From Opitutia bacterium (lineage in GTDB: Bacteria > Verrucomicrobiota > Verrucomicrobiia > Opitutales > Seribacteraceae), in contig JABGWD010000055.1 of the NCBI GenBank assembly GCA_018645725.1, positions 1-41,949 on the forward strand: a DNA stretch of 41,949 bases, written 5' to 3'. A model generated the notes under the pieces. The model had not been told where the DNA came from. It made no database searches and saw only the letters and a list, made by a program, of their open reading frames with translations. Shown one piece after another: positions 24,999 through 33,169 of the stretch (position 1 is its first letter; each line of letters starts with the position of its first letter). A program made the translations under genes and the position numbers.

Positions 24999-26329
24999 AC
25001 ATGATCAGCGAATCACAAACCATTAGAGTTGGAATCCTCGGTTTTGGAACGGTCGGGCAGGGAACCTGGAAACATCTTGTCGAGAATGCCGAATCCTTGA
25101 AGAAAATCCTTGGGGTCGAAGTCCTGCCGGTTCGCGCTTCCGTGCGAGATTTGACCAAGGACCGAAAGCTTGCGATTGACGCGGATGCATTGACTGACGA
25201 CTCGTTGTCCATTGTCGATGATCCGGCGATCGATCTGATTTGCGAACTTATCGGAGGGATCGAGGAAGCCAAGGCTTTGACTCTCCGAGCCTTTGCCAAC
25301 GGAAAGTCCGTGGTTACCGCCAACAAGGCTCTGATCTGCGAGCATGGGGAGGAGCTTTTTTCGGAAGCCGAAAAAGCAGGAGTCCGCTATGCCTTCGAGG
25401 CGAGTGTAGCCGGAGGCATTCCCATCATCAAGGTTTTGAGGGAAAGTTTGGTGGCGAACGAATTTCCCCTCATCTACGGAATTTTAAACGGTACTTCCAA
25501 TTATATTCTTACCCGGATGGAGAGCGAGGGCGCAAGTTTCGACGACGTTCTTTCCGATGCCCGGGAACTTGGCTACGTCGAATCGGACGAATCATTGGAT
25601 CTCGATGGAGTCGATGCTGCCCACAAGGCCGTAATTCTAGCCTATTTGGCACATGGTATGTGGATCTCCCTCAAGGACATTACGGTCGAAGGAATCAGGA
25701 AGATATCAAACGAAGATCTTCTCGCTGCCAGAAAGCTTGGCTGCAAGATTAAGTTGATTGGGGTAATTCGAAGAAATTTCGAGAACAATCACATATCGGT
25801 GGGCATTCACCCGGCCCTGGTTCCGGTGGGTGAAATCATTGCCCGTACGGATGGTGTTTACAACGGAGTCAGCCTTACGGGTACGGTCGTCGGTACGGTC
25901 GTCCTTACCGGACGTGGAGCAGGACAGGATCCTACGGCAGGCTCCGTAATCAGCGATATCGTTGACGTCGTGAAGGCCATGAGGGGCATGAATTCGCAAC
26001 CGAAGTTGCTCCATGTGACGCCAGACGAGTGTGCAGCTGCCACGGCAAGGGAGATTTGCGGCTGCTTTTACCTCCGTTTGCGGGTCGACGACAGACCTGG
26101 TCAACTCGCGAAGATTGCGGAATGTTTGGCCGAGCGGGAAGTGAGCTTGGCGACGGTCTCTCAAACTCCGAAAAACGAAGATACTTCCGCCCAAATTATT
26201 TTGACTACCCACGAAACCAATGAGCTTAGCATTCGGTTGGCTATCGATGCTCTTGAGCAATTGCCTGGCGTGACGGAATCCCCCGTGCTTTTCAGAATGT
26301 TTGATCCCAATGGGTTTGAAAACCAATGA
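24995..26329 (+). CDS. hom: Homoserine dehydrogenase
   Basis: Reduces aspartate semialdehyde to homoserine at the branch to threonine and methionine. The 444 residues comprise an NAD(P) domain (GILGFGTVGQGTWKHL), the catalytic domain with TANKALICEHG, GGIPIIKVLRESL, LNGTSNYILTRM and DLDGVDAAHKAVILA (catalytic Asp/Lys region), and a C-terminal ACT domain (RLRVDDRPGQLAKIAECLAE) for threonine feedback. It starts at GTG 24995, overlapping the plsY stop, or at ATG 25001 two codons on. The end overlaps lysC by four bases (ATGA), which indicates tight coupling of the two aspartate-pathway genes. Confidence 0.96.
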   Translation: MNMISESQTIRVGILGFGTVGQGTWKHLVENAESLKKILGVEVLPVRASVRDLTKDRKLAIDADALTDDSLSIVDDPAIDLICELIGGIEEAKALTLRAFANGKSVVTANKALICEHGEELFSEAEKAGVRYAFEASVAGGIPIIKVLRESLVANEFPLIYGILNGTSNYILTRMESEGASFDDVLSDARELGYVESDESLDLDGVDAAHKAVILAYLAHGMWISLKDITVEGIRKISNEDLLAARKLGCKIKLIGVIRRNFENNHISVGIHPALVPVGEIIARTDGVYNGVSLTGTVVGTVVLTGRGAGQDPTAGSVISDIVDVVKAMRGMNSQPKLLHVTPDECAAATAREICGCFYLRLRVDDRPGQLAKIAECLAEREVSLATVSQTPKNEDTSAQIILTTHETNELSIRLAIDALEQLPGVTESPVLFRMFDPNGFENQ

Positions 26330-27540
26330 GCATAGTGGTTCAAAAATACGGCGGGACTTCCGTTGCCGACATTAGCTGCATCAAGCGGGTAGCGCGACGG
26401 GTCAAGAAGGCATGGTCGGCAGGGAACAAGGTTGTGGTCGTCGTATCCGCCCGGGCAGGCGTAACAAACGAGTTAATTGAGAGAGCCAAGGCAATCCGCA
26501 AGAATCCGTCGGATCGCGAAATGGACGTGCTGATGACTTGTGGCGAGCAGGAAACCATAGCGCTCCTCTCGATGGCGCTGAATGCCTTGAGCGTGCCAGC
26601 CGTCTCGCGTACGGGTTGGCAGGCTGGAATCATTACCGAGGGAATGCACTCGAAAGCCCGTATTCGGGAGGTTAAGGGAGGGGACCTTCGCAAGCAACTC
26701 AGGGCGGGAAAGGTCGTGGTAGTTGCCGGATTTCAAGGAATCAATGACAGTGGAGACGTAACCACGTTTGGCCGGGGGGGATCGGATTTGAGCGCCATTG
26801 CCCTGGCTGGAGCCTTGAAGGCAAAGACCTGTCAGATTTTTACCGACGTCGAGGGGGTGTTTACCGCAGACCCACGCATTGTTCCGAATGCCTGCAAGAT
26901 TCCAGCCATTAACTATGAGGAACTGCTCGAGTTGGCCAGTAGCGGATCCAAGGTCATGCAAACCCGGGCCGTTGAATTTGCCCAGAAGCATAACATACCG
27001 TTCGAAGTTCGTTCGTCCTTTTCCACAAAACCCGGAACCGAAGTGAAGAAAAAAGTAAAATCCCTGGAGGACACCCTGGTAAGCGGAGTGGCCATCGACA
27101 AAAACCAAGTACGCGTAAGCGTTACCGAATTACCCGATCGCCCGGGTGCGGCGGCAGCCGTTTTCAAGGTCATGGCCGAGTCCGAAGTCGTCGTGGACAT
27201 GATCGTTCAGAACGTTGCCCGCAACGGAAAGGCAAACTTGACCTTTACCGTGCCGACCGAGGACGCGTTCCGTGCCGAAAAGGCCTTGAAGGAACATCTT
27301 TCGGACGGATCCGGCGGCAAGCTCGGGCGAAGCACCAACATCGTCAAGGTTTCCGTGGTCGGAGTTGGCATGCGTTCGCATTCCGGGGTCGCTTCCACTT
27401 TCTTCGAAGCCTTGGCCAACGCCGGTATCAACATGCTGATGATCAGTACCTCGGAGATTAAGATCTCCGTGGCCGTCAGTCCGGAATTTGGCGATGACGC
27501 AACCCGGGTTGCTCATCGGGCATTTGGCTTGGGCAAGTAA
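26326..27540 (+). CDS. lysC: Aspartate kinase (monofunctional, ACT-regulated)
   Basis: Phosphorylates aspartate, the entry step for lysine, threonine and methionine. The 404 residues have the kinase domain (VVQKYGGTSVAD at the N-terminus, TCGEQETIALLSMAL, TFGRGGSDLSAIALA, DVEGVFTADPRIV) and tandem C-terminal ACT domains (TELPDRPGAAAAVFKVMAE and VVGVGMRSHSGVASTFFEAL). This is the layout of lysine- or threonine-sensitive alpha-type kinases. Its ATG overlaps the hom stop, and thrC follows 37 bases later. The three genes together encode much of the aspartate-to-threonine route; asd and thrB are not in the window. Confidence 0.96.
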   Translation: MSIVVQKYGGTSVADISCIKRVARRVKKAWSAGNKVVVVVSARAGVTNELIERAKAIRKNPSDREMDVLMTCGEQETIALLSMALNALSVPAVSRTGWQAGIITEGMHSKARIREVKGGDLRKQLRAGKVVVVAGFQGINDSGDVTTFGRGGSDLSAIALAGALKAKTCQIFTDVEGVFTADPRIVPNACKIPAINYEELLELASSGSKVMQTRAVEFAQKHNIPFEVRSSFSTKPGTEVKKKVKSLEDTLVSGVAIDKNQVRVSVTELPDRPGAAAAVFKVMAESEVVVDMIVQNVARNGKANLTFTVPTEDAFRAEKALKEHLSDGSGGKLGRSTNIVKVSVVGVGMRSHSGVASTFFEALANAGINMLMISTSEIKISVAVSPEFGDDATRVAHRAFGLGK

Positions 27541-27577
27541 TCCTCCCAAGGTTCGTGGCATCCTTGCTATCTGAGAA

Positions 27578-28948
27578 ATGCATTTCGCAAGCACTCGCGG
27601 TCAATCCGATTCCGTAGGCTTTTCGGAGGCCGTAGCACAAGGCTTGGCACCTGACGGAGGGTTGTATCTCCCGGAAAAATTTCCTGACTTGAGCGCGTCC
27701 ATAGGGCAATGGGAAGACCTCTCTTACCCGGAATTGTGTTTCGAATTCCTCCGTCTCTTTGCCACGGATTTGGAAGCGGATGTTTTGAGACGTGCCATCG
27801 ATCATTCGTATTCCGCCTTTTCCCATCCTCAAATCGCTCCTATCGTTGAGTTGAGCGGGAACTGCAAGATCCTAGAGCTTTTTCACGGCCCGACGTTGGC
27901 CTTCAAGGATTTTGCCTTGCAACTCCTCGGGAACCTTTACGAGCATCAGATTTCGAGAACCGGAAAAAACCTGACGATCTTGGGCGCCACTTCCGGGGAT
28001 ACCGGGGCAGCTGCGATTTCGGGATTGATCGGAAAACGAGGGGTTACCGTGTTCATCCTTTATCCCAATGGCAAAGTCTCTCCATTGCAGGAACGCCAAA
28101 TGACCTGCACGGGCGCGAGCAATGTGTTTCCTTTGGCTATCGAGGGAACCTTTGACGACGCTCAATCCACGGTGAAGGAACTTTTCTCCGATCTTCCCTT
28201 TCGGAAAAAAGTCGGACTATCCGCAGTCAATTCGATCAACTTGGCCCGTATACTCGCTCAATCAGTGTACTATCTTTATGCTTGGCTGCGTTTGGGACGC
28301 AGCGAGCGGGAGTGCACCACTTTCGTCGTGCCCACGGGAAATTTCGGGAATGTTTTTGCCGGGTGGTTACTCACCAAGATGGGCATAGCCATACGGGGTT
28401 TTCGTGTGGCAACCAATCAAAACGACGTCTTGCACCGCTTGTTTCATACGGGTGAGTATTCCCTTGAGTCAGTCGTTCCGAGCCTTGCTCCTTCCATGGA
28501 TATTCAGGTCGCGTCCAATTTCGAGCGACTGCTCTTTTTCATTTTTGATGGAGATGCCGGCCGAGTTCGGGAGGTAATGAACAGTTTTCGTGAAAAAGGC
28601 AGGTATTGTTTTGAGAACTTTGCCGCAAAGGGATTTTCGAGTTCTAGCGCAACCGATCGGGAGATCCCGGAAATCATTCGCTCGGTCAATCGAGAATATG
28701 GATATTTGGTAGACCCGCATACGGCTTGCGGATTCAAGGACTTGCCCTCGGATGAAAAACACCTCGTTCTGGCGACCGCACATCCGGCCAAGTTCCCGGA
28801 CGTTTACGAGAATGCAGGGATGGAAAAGCCAACCTCTCCGATCCTTCAGGAACTCCTTGAAAAAACCCCGGTCAAGTACGACTCTCGAGTCGCCCCGTCA
28901 GCGATTCGGGCCTTTGTCGAAAACAATTCTTCGCTGACAAGCGAATAA
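27578..28948 (+). CDS. thrC: Threonine synthase (PLP-dependent)
   Basis: Converts O-phosphohomoserine to threonine. The 456 residues match the E. coli/yeast-like long class: N-terminal STRGQSDSVGFSEAVAQGLAPDGGLYLP, the PLP lysine in GPTLAFKDFALQLLGN, GATSGDTGAAAISGL for phosphate binding, and VPTGNFGNVFAGWLLTKMG. It ends with a typical DPHTACGF segment and a LATAHPAKFPDV motif. It closes the hom-lysC-thrC set. After its stop comes a TTTTTTT run without a convincing stem, then the GT9-like gene 31 bases on. Confidence 0.95.
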   Translation: MHFASTRGQSDSVGFSEAVAQGLAPDGGLYLPEKFPDLSASIGQWEDLSYPELCFEFLRLFATDLEADVLRRAIDHSYSAFSHPQIAPIVELSGNCKILELFHGPTLAFKDFALQLLGNLYEHQISRTGKNLTILGATSGDTGAAAISGLIGKRGVTVFILYPNGKVSPLQERQMTCTGASNVFPLAIEGTFDDAQSTVKELFSDLPFRKKVGLSAVNSINLARILAQSVYYLYAWLRLGRSERECTTFVVPTGNFGNVFAGWLLTKMGIAIRGFRVATNQNDVLHRLFHTGEYSLESVVPSLAPSMDIQVASNFERLLFFIFDGDAGRVREVMNSFREKGRYCFENFAAKGFSSSSATDREIPEIIRSVNREYGYLVDPHTACGFKDLPSDEKHLVLATAHPAKFPDVYENAGMEKPTSPILQELLEKTPVKYDSRVAPSAIRAFVENNSSLTSE

Positions 28949-28979
28949 TTTTTTTGGCCCGGTTCGTTTCACCGACGAC

Positions 28980-29798
28980 ATGAGCAAGAGAGCTATTTTC
29001 ATTAGGTCGGGTGGATTGGGAGACTTTGTATTGAGCCTCCCTGTGCTTAATAGAGCTCTTGTTTCGTACGACGAAACCATCCTTTTTACGCGTACCTCAT
29101 ACCATTCTCTAGTGTCCGGTTATTCGGATTCTCTTACCTTGAAAGACATTGATTCGGATTTGGATACCTTGAGCCAAGTACTTCCGGACTCCGACGTGAT
29201 TACTTTTTGGCAGGACGAGGAATGGAAACGTGAATTAAGGAACGGGGGTTGCGGAAATCTCTATTTTCTCGAACCCCGCCCAACCGGAAACGCTCATTTT
29301 TCCGCCGCGACATTCTCGAAACTCGGTTGGGATTGGCTGGAAGAATATTCCAGAAGAGCTTGGCTTGGTGATCATTGGGTTGGAGGGGACGCCCTTCTTT
29401 GGGTTCACCCGGGAAGTGGTAGTGACAAGAAAAACGTTCCGCTTCCTTGTTTTGCCGAACTTGCCCGCAAATGGCTTGATTCAAAGACGGTGAACAGGGT
29501 GGCGTTTTCCTTTGGCGAGGCAGACGCCGGAGTCTTGTCGAATTTCGAAAACCTCGAGATTTCCGAAGACAGGCGGGTTCAAGTGGTTCGTTCGGTAAAC
29601 CTTGGAAAACTGAGGAAGATGATGGTTGATCAAGCTTCGGTTTTTCTGGGGAACGATTCGGGTCCCGGGCATCTGGCGGCATCCTTGGGTATTCCCACGC
29701 ACATCGTCTTCCGCTCGACCGAACGAAAGATCTGGGCTCCCTTGGGACCGAGGGTCGAAACTTACGAATCGTTTTCCGAAGCCAGCAAAATCTTGTAG
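28980..29798 (+). CDS. GT9-like glycosyltransferase (heptosyltransferase family), short form
   Basis: Heptosyltransferase-like GT-B protein; relatives add sugars to lipopolysaccharide core or other surface glycans at the inner face of the membrane. The 272 residues are shorter than the usual 320-360. Visible motifs are the N-terminal IFIRSGGLGDFVLSLPVL (6-23), the mid HPGSGSDKKNVPL with a WVHPG start, and the C-terminal sugar-nucleotide loop FLGNDSGPGHLAASLGIPTH. The region between the first and second motifs is reduced, so substrate specificity may differ. Its 3' end overlaps the convergent cimA by 37 bases. No Shine-Dalgarno sequence before ATG. Confidence 0.82.
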   Translation: MSKRAIFIRSGGLGDFVLSLPVLNRALVSYDETILFTRTSYHSLVSGYSDSLTLKDIDSDLDTLSQVLPDSDVITFWQDEEWKRELRNGGCGNLYFLEPRPTGNAHFSAATFSKLGWDWLEEYSRRAWLGDHWVGGDALLWVHPGSGSDKKNVPLPCFAELARKWLDSKTVNRVAFSFGEADAGVLSNFENLEISEDRRVQVVRSVNLGKLRKMMVDQASVFLGNDSGPGHLAASLGIPTHIVFRSTERKIWAPLGPRVETYESFSEASKIL

Positions 29799-31348
29799 GA
29801 AACCGAATCGACCAATGCTTCCCAGCTTGCGGTGATGACGTTGTCACTCACCCCAACCGTACCCCAAGTTTTATTCCCGTCGGTCGATTCAATATGGACC
29901 CGGGTTATGGCATCGGTGCCGAGGTTGCTTTCCAAAATCCTAACCTTGAAATCGGTCAATCGAACTTCCTGAATGTAAGGGAAATCTTTTTCGAGCGCGT
30001 TCCTCAAGGCATGATCCAATGCGGAGACAGGACCATTGCCTTCGGCTACGGTGTGTCTTTCTTCATCCTTGATCTTGAGTTTGACCGTGGCCTCCGAACT
30101 CGATTCTTCCCCGCCTGATTCACGACCGACTCCCACATGATAGCGCAATACCTCGAATGCGAAATTTTCACCCCTCAAAAACCGGCGCAGAAGAAGATCG
30201 AAGGACGCATCGGCAGCCTCGAATTCATACCCTTGGAATTCGAGGCGCTTGAGTTCCTCGAGAAAGGATTTCATCTCCGGTGAACGTCCATCGACGCTCA
30301 TGCCCATTTCCTTGGCTTTCATCATCACGCTGCTTCGACCCGACATGTCGGAAACAAGAACGCGAGTGCGGTTTCCAACAATCGACGGGTCGACGTGTTC
30401 GTAACTCCGGTTGGATTTCGAGGCTGCGTCTGCATGGACTCCTCCCTTGTGGGCAAATGATGCCGCCCCGACATAGGGGCTGCGAATATCCGGCCGCAAA
30501 TTGGTGGCGTCATCGATGAACAGGGATAAGTCGCGGAGCTTTGACATGTGTTGCCCACTGTTCGTCTTGATATCCATTTTGATTTCGAGATTGGGGATGA
30601 TGGTGGTCAGGTTGGCGTTCCCGTTTCTTTCCCCGTATCCGTTCATCGTGCCTTGCACCATGATTGCCCCCGCCTCGACTCCAGCCAAGCTGACCGCAAC
30701 GCCTACGCCCGCATCATTATGGCAATGAACCCCGATGGGCGTGTCGGGAAAGCGCTCGACGACGGTGGTGGTAATGTCCTTGAACGGAGTCACCAGTTTT
30801 CCACCGTTGGTTTCGCAAAGCACGAGGAAGTCAGCGCCTCCTTTCTGCGCTGCGTCCAAGGTGGAAAGGGCATAATCGGGGTCGCTGGAATATCCGTCGT
30901 AAAAATGCTCTGCATCGTAAACTACCTCCTTGCCCTGTTCCTTGAGGAACCGTACGGAATCTTCGATCATGGCGAGGTTTTCCTCGGGCGTCGTCCGGAG
31001 CACGTCGGTGACGTGAAGAAGCCAGGACTTTCCGAAAATGGTCACCACCGGGGTAGAGGCATCGAGCAGGAGTTTGATTTGCGGATCGTCCTCCACCTGG
31101 GAGGAAGCGCGCCGCGTCGAGCCGAAAGCCGCGATTTTCGAGTGTTTCAGTTCCAAGTCTCCTGCTTTCTCGAAGAAGGCCATGTCCCGGGGATTGCTTC
31201 CGGGCCAACCACCCTCGATGTAGTCGATTCCGAACTGGTCGAGTTTCTCCGCTACACGGAGTTTTGCGCTGACTGTGAAGGATACGCCTTCGGCTTGAGA
31301 GCCGTCTCTGAGCGTAGTGTCGTAAATGGTGATATTTGAATGGGACAT
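29762..31348 (-). CDS. cimA: (R)-citramalate synthase
   Basis: Condenses pyruvate with acetyl-CoA to give citramalate, the first step of the threonine-independent isoleucine pathway. The 528 residues fit the CimA/LeuA-like group: DTTLRDGSQAEGVSFT (10-25), the YIEGGWPGSNPRD segment typical of citramalate synthases, metal site GVHCHNDAGVGVAVS, the ANLTTIIPNL segment, and a C-terminal LeuA-type allosteric domain. A 2-isopropylmalate synthase is the alternative, but EGGWPGSNPRD favours CimA. The 258-base upstream region contains two strong hairpins (see separate entry). It is convergent with the GT9 gene, overlapping by 37 bases. Confidence 0.92.
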   Translation of the reverse strand: MSHSNITIYDTTLRDGSQAEGVSFTVSAKLRVAEKLDQFGIDYIEGGWPGSNPRDMAFFEKAGDLELKHSKIAAFGSTRRASSQVEDDPQIKLLLDASTPVVTIFGKSWLLHVTDVLRTTPEENLAMIEDSVRFLKEQGKEVVYDAEHFYDGYSSDPDYALSTLDAAQKGGADFLVLCETNGGKLVTPFKDITTTVVERFPDTPIGVHCHNDAGVGVAVSLAGVEAGAIMVQGTMNGYGERNGNANLTTIIPNLEIKMDIKTNSGQHMSKLRDLSLFIDDATNLRPDIRSPYVGAASFAHKGGVHADAASKSNRSYEHVDPSIVGNRTRVLVSDMSGRSSVMMKAKEMGMSVDGRSPEMKSFLEELKRLEFQGYEFEAADASFDLLLRRFLRGENFAFEVLRYHVGVGRESGGEESSSEATVKLKIKDEERHTVAEGNGPVSALDHALRNALEKDFPYIQEVRLTDFKVRILESNLGTDAITRVHIESTDGNKTWGTVGVSDNVITASWEALVDSVSYKILLASENDS

Positions 31349-31382
31349 GATAAACGTATGGAGTGATATGAGAAGAAACGTT

Positions 31383-31463
31383 CGCCTTTGAAAGTCCTCT
31401 TGGAAAAGGCGGTCGAGAAGTGAAGCCCGAATCTTGAGCGAAGCTTATGCTCGTGATTCGGGC
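31383..31463 (-). promoter_or_regulatory. Two-hairpin leader upstream of cimA
   Basis: In the direction of cimA transcription the first hairpin (31463-31425) has a nine-base perfect stem, GCCCGAATC/GATTCGGGC. It also has an inner four-base stem, GAGC/GCTC, around a nine-base loop. The second (31411-31383) has a seven-base stem, CGCCTTT/AAAGGCG, with a fifteen-base loop. The cimA ATG lies 35 bases further on. No T-run follows either, and I see no T-box sequence. An untranslated regulatory leader is plausible but not shown. Confidence 0.45.
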
Positions 31464-31606
31464 TGGAAAATTCGCATAATGTTCCCGGCAACTTTGGGAC
31501 GGAGTTGGATAGCGAATGATGAAGTTTTCATGTAAAGATTAACGATAAACCCTCTTCGGGTCTTGGCAACGGCAAAGCGAATGGTATTCATTAATGAGTC
31601 TTTGTC

Positions 31607-33169
31607 ATGATCCCGTCGAACCACATAGCGCATGAAGTTTTCGCAGTACTGAGCAAAAAGTCCGGTGCTCCCGCGCTTGTCGACTATGGTCTTCCCTTGA
31701 TTCCCCGTCTTAACCGGGGAACCCTCTTGGTACTTGCTCTGCGCATGTCCCGTGATTTGAAGGCCGAAATCAAGGAAAAACGGGTAGGGGTGGTATTGTC
31801 GCCGGGGTTAGGTGGCGTGTTGGCCAACCTCGCCCTGTTCTTTGCCGACAAAGTACCGGTGAACCTCAACTTTACATTGGGGCCCGAAACGATCAAGCAG
31901 TCGATGGAGGAAGCCGGAATCAAAACGATTCTTACTGCCCGGGCTCTTACGAGAAAATTCCCGAATTTCCCTTGGCCCGATGAGTTGGTTGACATAGGCG
32001 AAAGGCTCAAGGGATATCGTAAGGAAAAGCTGTCCCTATTCCGTCAGTTGTTCTGGCTGCGCTTTTTTCCGGGGAGTTTTGCGAAATCACATGAAGTTCC
32101 TCGCGAAGGGGGCGAGAAGGAAGCCATTCTTCTTTTTACCAGTGGCAGTTCCGGGACTCCGAAGGGCGTTGTGCTTAGTCATCGTAATCTCATTTCGAAT
32201 TGTCTCCAAATTTCACAATTCGGCCTGTTTGCCGAGGATGCCAAGATTCTCGCCAACCTTCCGTTGTTCCATAGTTTTGGTTTCACAATTACTACCTTGT
32301 ACCCTCTGCTTGAAGGCCTCGAGATCGTTTCGGCACCATCTCCCCTTGATCTTGCTTCAAGCCTCCGAGCAATTCGAGAAGAACGGGTTGACGTATTGAT
32401 GGGCACTCCAACCTTTCTCAAGGGCTACTTGAGAAAGGCGAAGGTTGGGGACTTGGCAAGCGTCAAGTACGTGGTGGCCGGTGCCGAAAGGACCCCTCCA
32501 CCTTTTCGGGAAAAGTGGGAAAAGGAAGTGGGTTGCAAATACTTGGAAGGGTACGGATTGACGGAAGCTTCGCCAGTCTTGTCATTTAACGTTCCGGGAG
32601 ATGGATCCCGGGAAAACTCTGTTGGTCGGTTGCTGCCCGGGGTTGAATCCAAGATCGTTGACCCGGAGACCAAAGACGATTTGCCTAGTGGTGAAACTGG
32701 CATCCTATGTTTTCGCGGATCGAACGTGTTCCTCGGGTATTTGAACCAACCCGGGGAGACCCGCGAGGTCCTGATGGATGACGGTTGGTTGGTCACCGGT
32801 GATCTTGGCCGTATAGATGGCGATGGCTTTCTTTTCATCGAGGGTCGGCTCTCCCGCTTTTCAAAAATTGGTGGTGAAATGGTTCCTCACGGAACGGTGG
32901 AAGACGCAGCGGCGAAGGCACTTGGGTTTTCCGCCGAGGACGATCCCGTTTGCGTGGTTGTCGGAATGGAGGACGAAGCCAAAGGTGAGCGGCTTATCCT
33001 ATTGACTTCGGTTGATTTCGATGCGGAGAAATTGCGCAAGGACTTGTCCGAGGCAGGCTTGTCCAACCTGTGGATCCCCCGGGAGGTTCGCAAGGTCGAC
33101 TCTATCCCAATTTTGCCTACGGGAAAGCTCGATCTCCGGGAGATCAAAAAGCTTGTGGCGGAGCGCTAG
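31607..33169 (+). CDS. AMP-forming acyl-CoA/acyl-ACP ligase (Aas-like adenylation enzyme)
   Basis: Activates a carboxylic acid, probably a fatty acid, as acyl-adenylate before transfer to CoA or ACP. The 520 residues hold all ANL-family motifs: the P-loop-like LLFTSGSSGTPKGVVLSHRN (A3), GYGLTEASPVLSFN (A5), GWLVTGDLGRIDGDGFLFIE (A7), GRLSRFSKIGGEMV (A8), and the catalytic lysine in LPTGKLDLREI (A10). The sequence style (PLFHSFGFTITTLYPLLEG, GVESKIVDPETKDDLPSGE) resembles the ligase half of the lysophospholipid acyltransferase/acyl-ACP synthetase Aas; here it stands alone. Its last 26 bases overlap the convergent flagellin gene. Substrate unproven. Confidence 0.85.
   Translation: MIPSNHIAHEVFAVLSKKSGAPALVDYGLPLIPRLNRGTLLVLALRMSRDLKAEIKEKRVGVVLSPGLGGVLANLALFFADKVPVNLNFTLGPETIKQSMEEAGIKTILTARALTRKFPNFPWPDELVDIGERLKGYRKEKLSLFRQLFWLRFFPGSFAKSHEVPREGGEKEAILLFTSGSSGTPKGVVLSHRNLISNCLQISQFGLFAEDAKILANLPLFHSFGFTITTLYPLLEGLEIVSAPSPLDLASSLRAIREERVDVLMGTPTFLKGYLRKAKVGDLASVKYVVAGAERTPPPFREKWEKEVGCKYLEGYGLTEASPVLSFNVPGDGSRENSVGRLLPGVESKIVDPETKDDLPSGETGILCFRGSNVFLGYLNQPGETREVLMDDGWLVTGDLGRIDGDGFLFIEGRLSRFSKIGGEMVPHGTVEDAAAKALGFSAEDDPVCVVVGMEDEAKGERLILLTSVDFDAEKLRKDLSEAGLSNLWIPREVRKVDSIPILPTGKLDLREIKKLVAER

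Noticed and set aside
30548-31339. A 263-codon open frame on the plus strand.
   Set aside because: It is a shadow of cimA on the other strand, without recognisable motifs.
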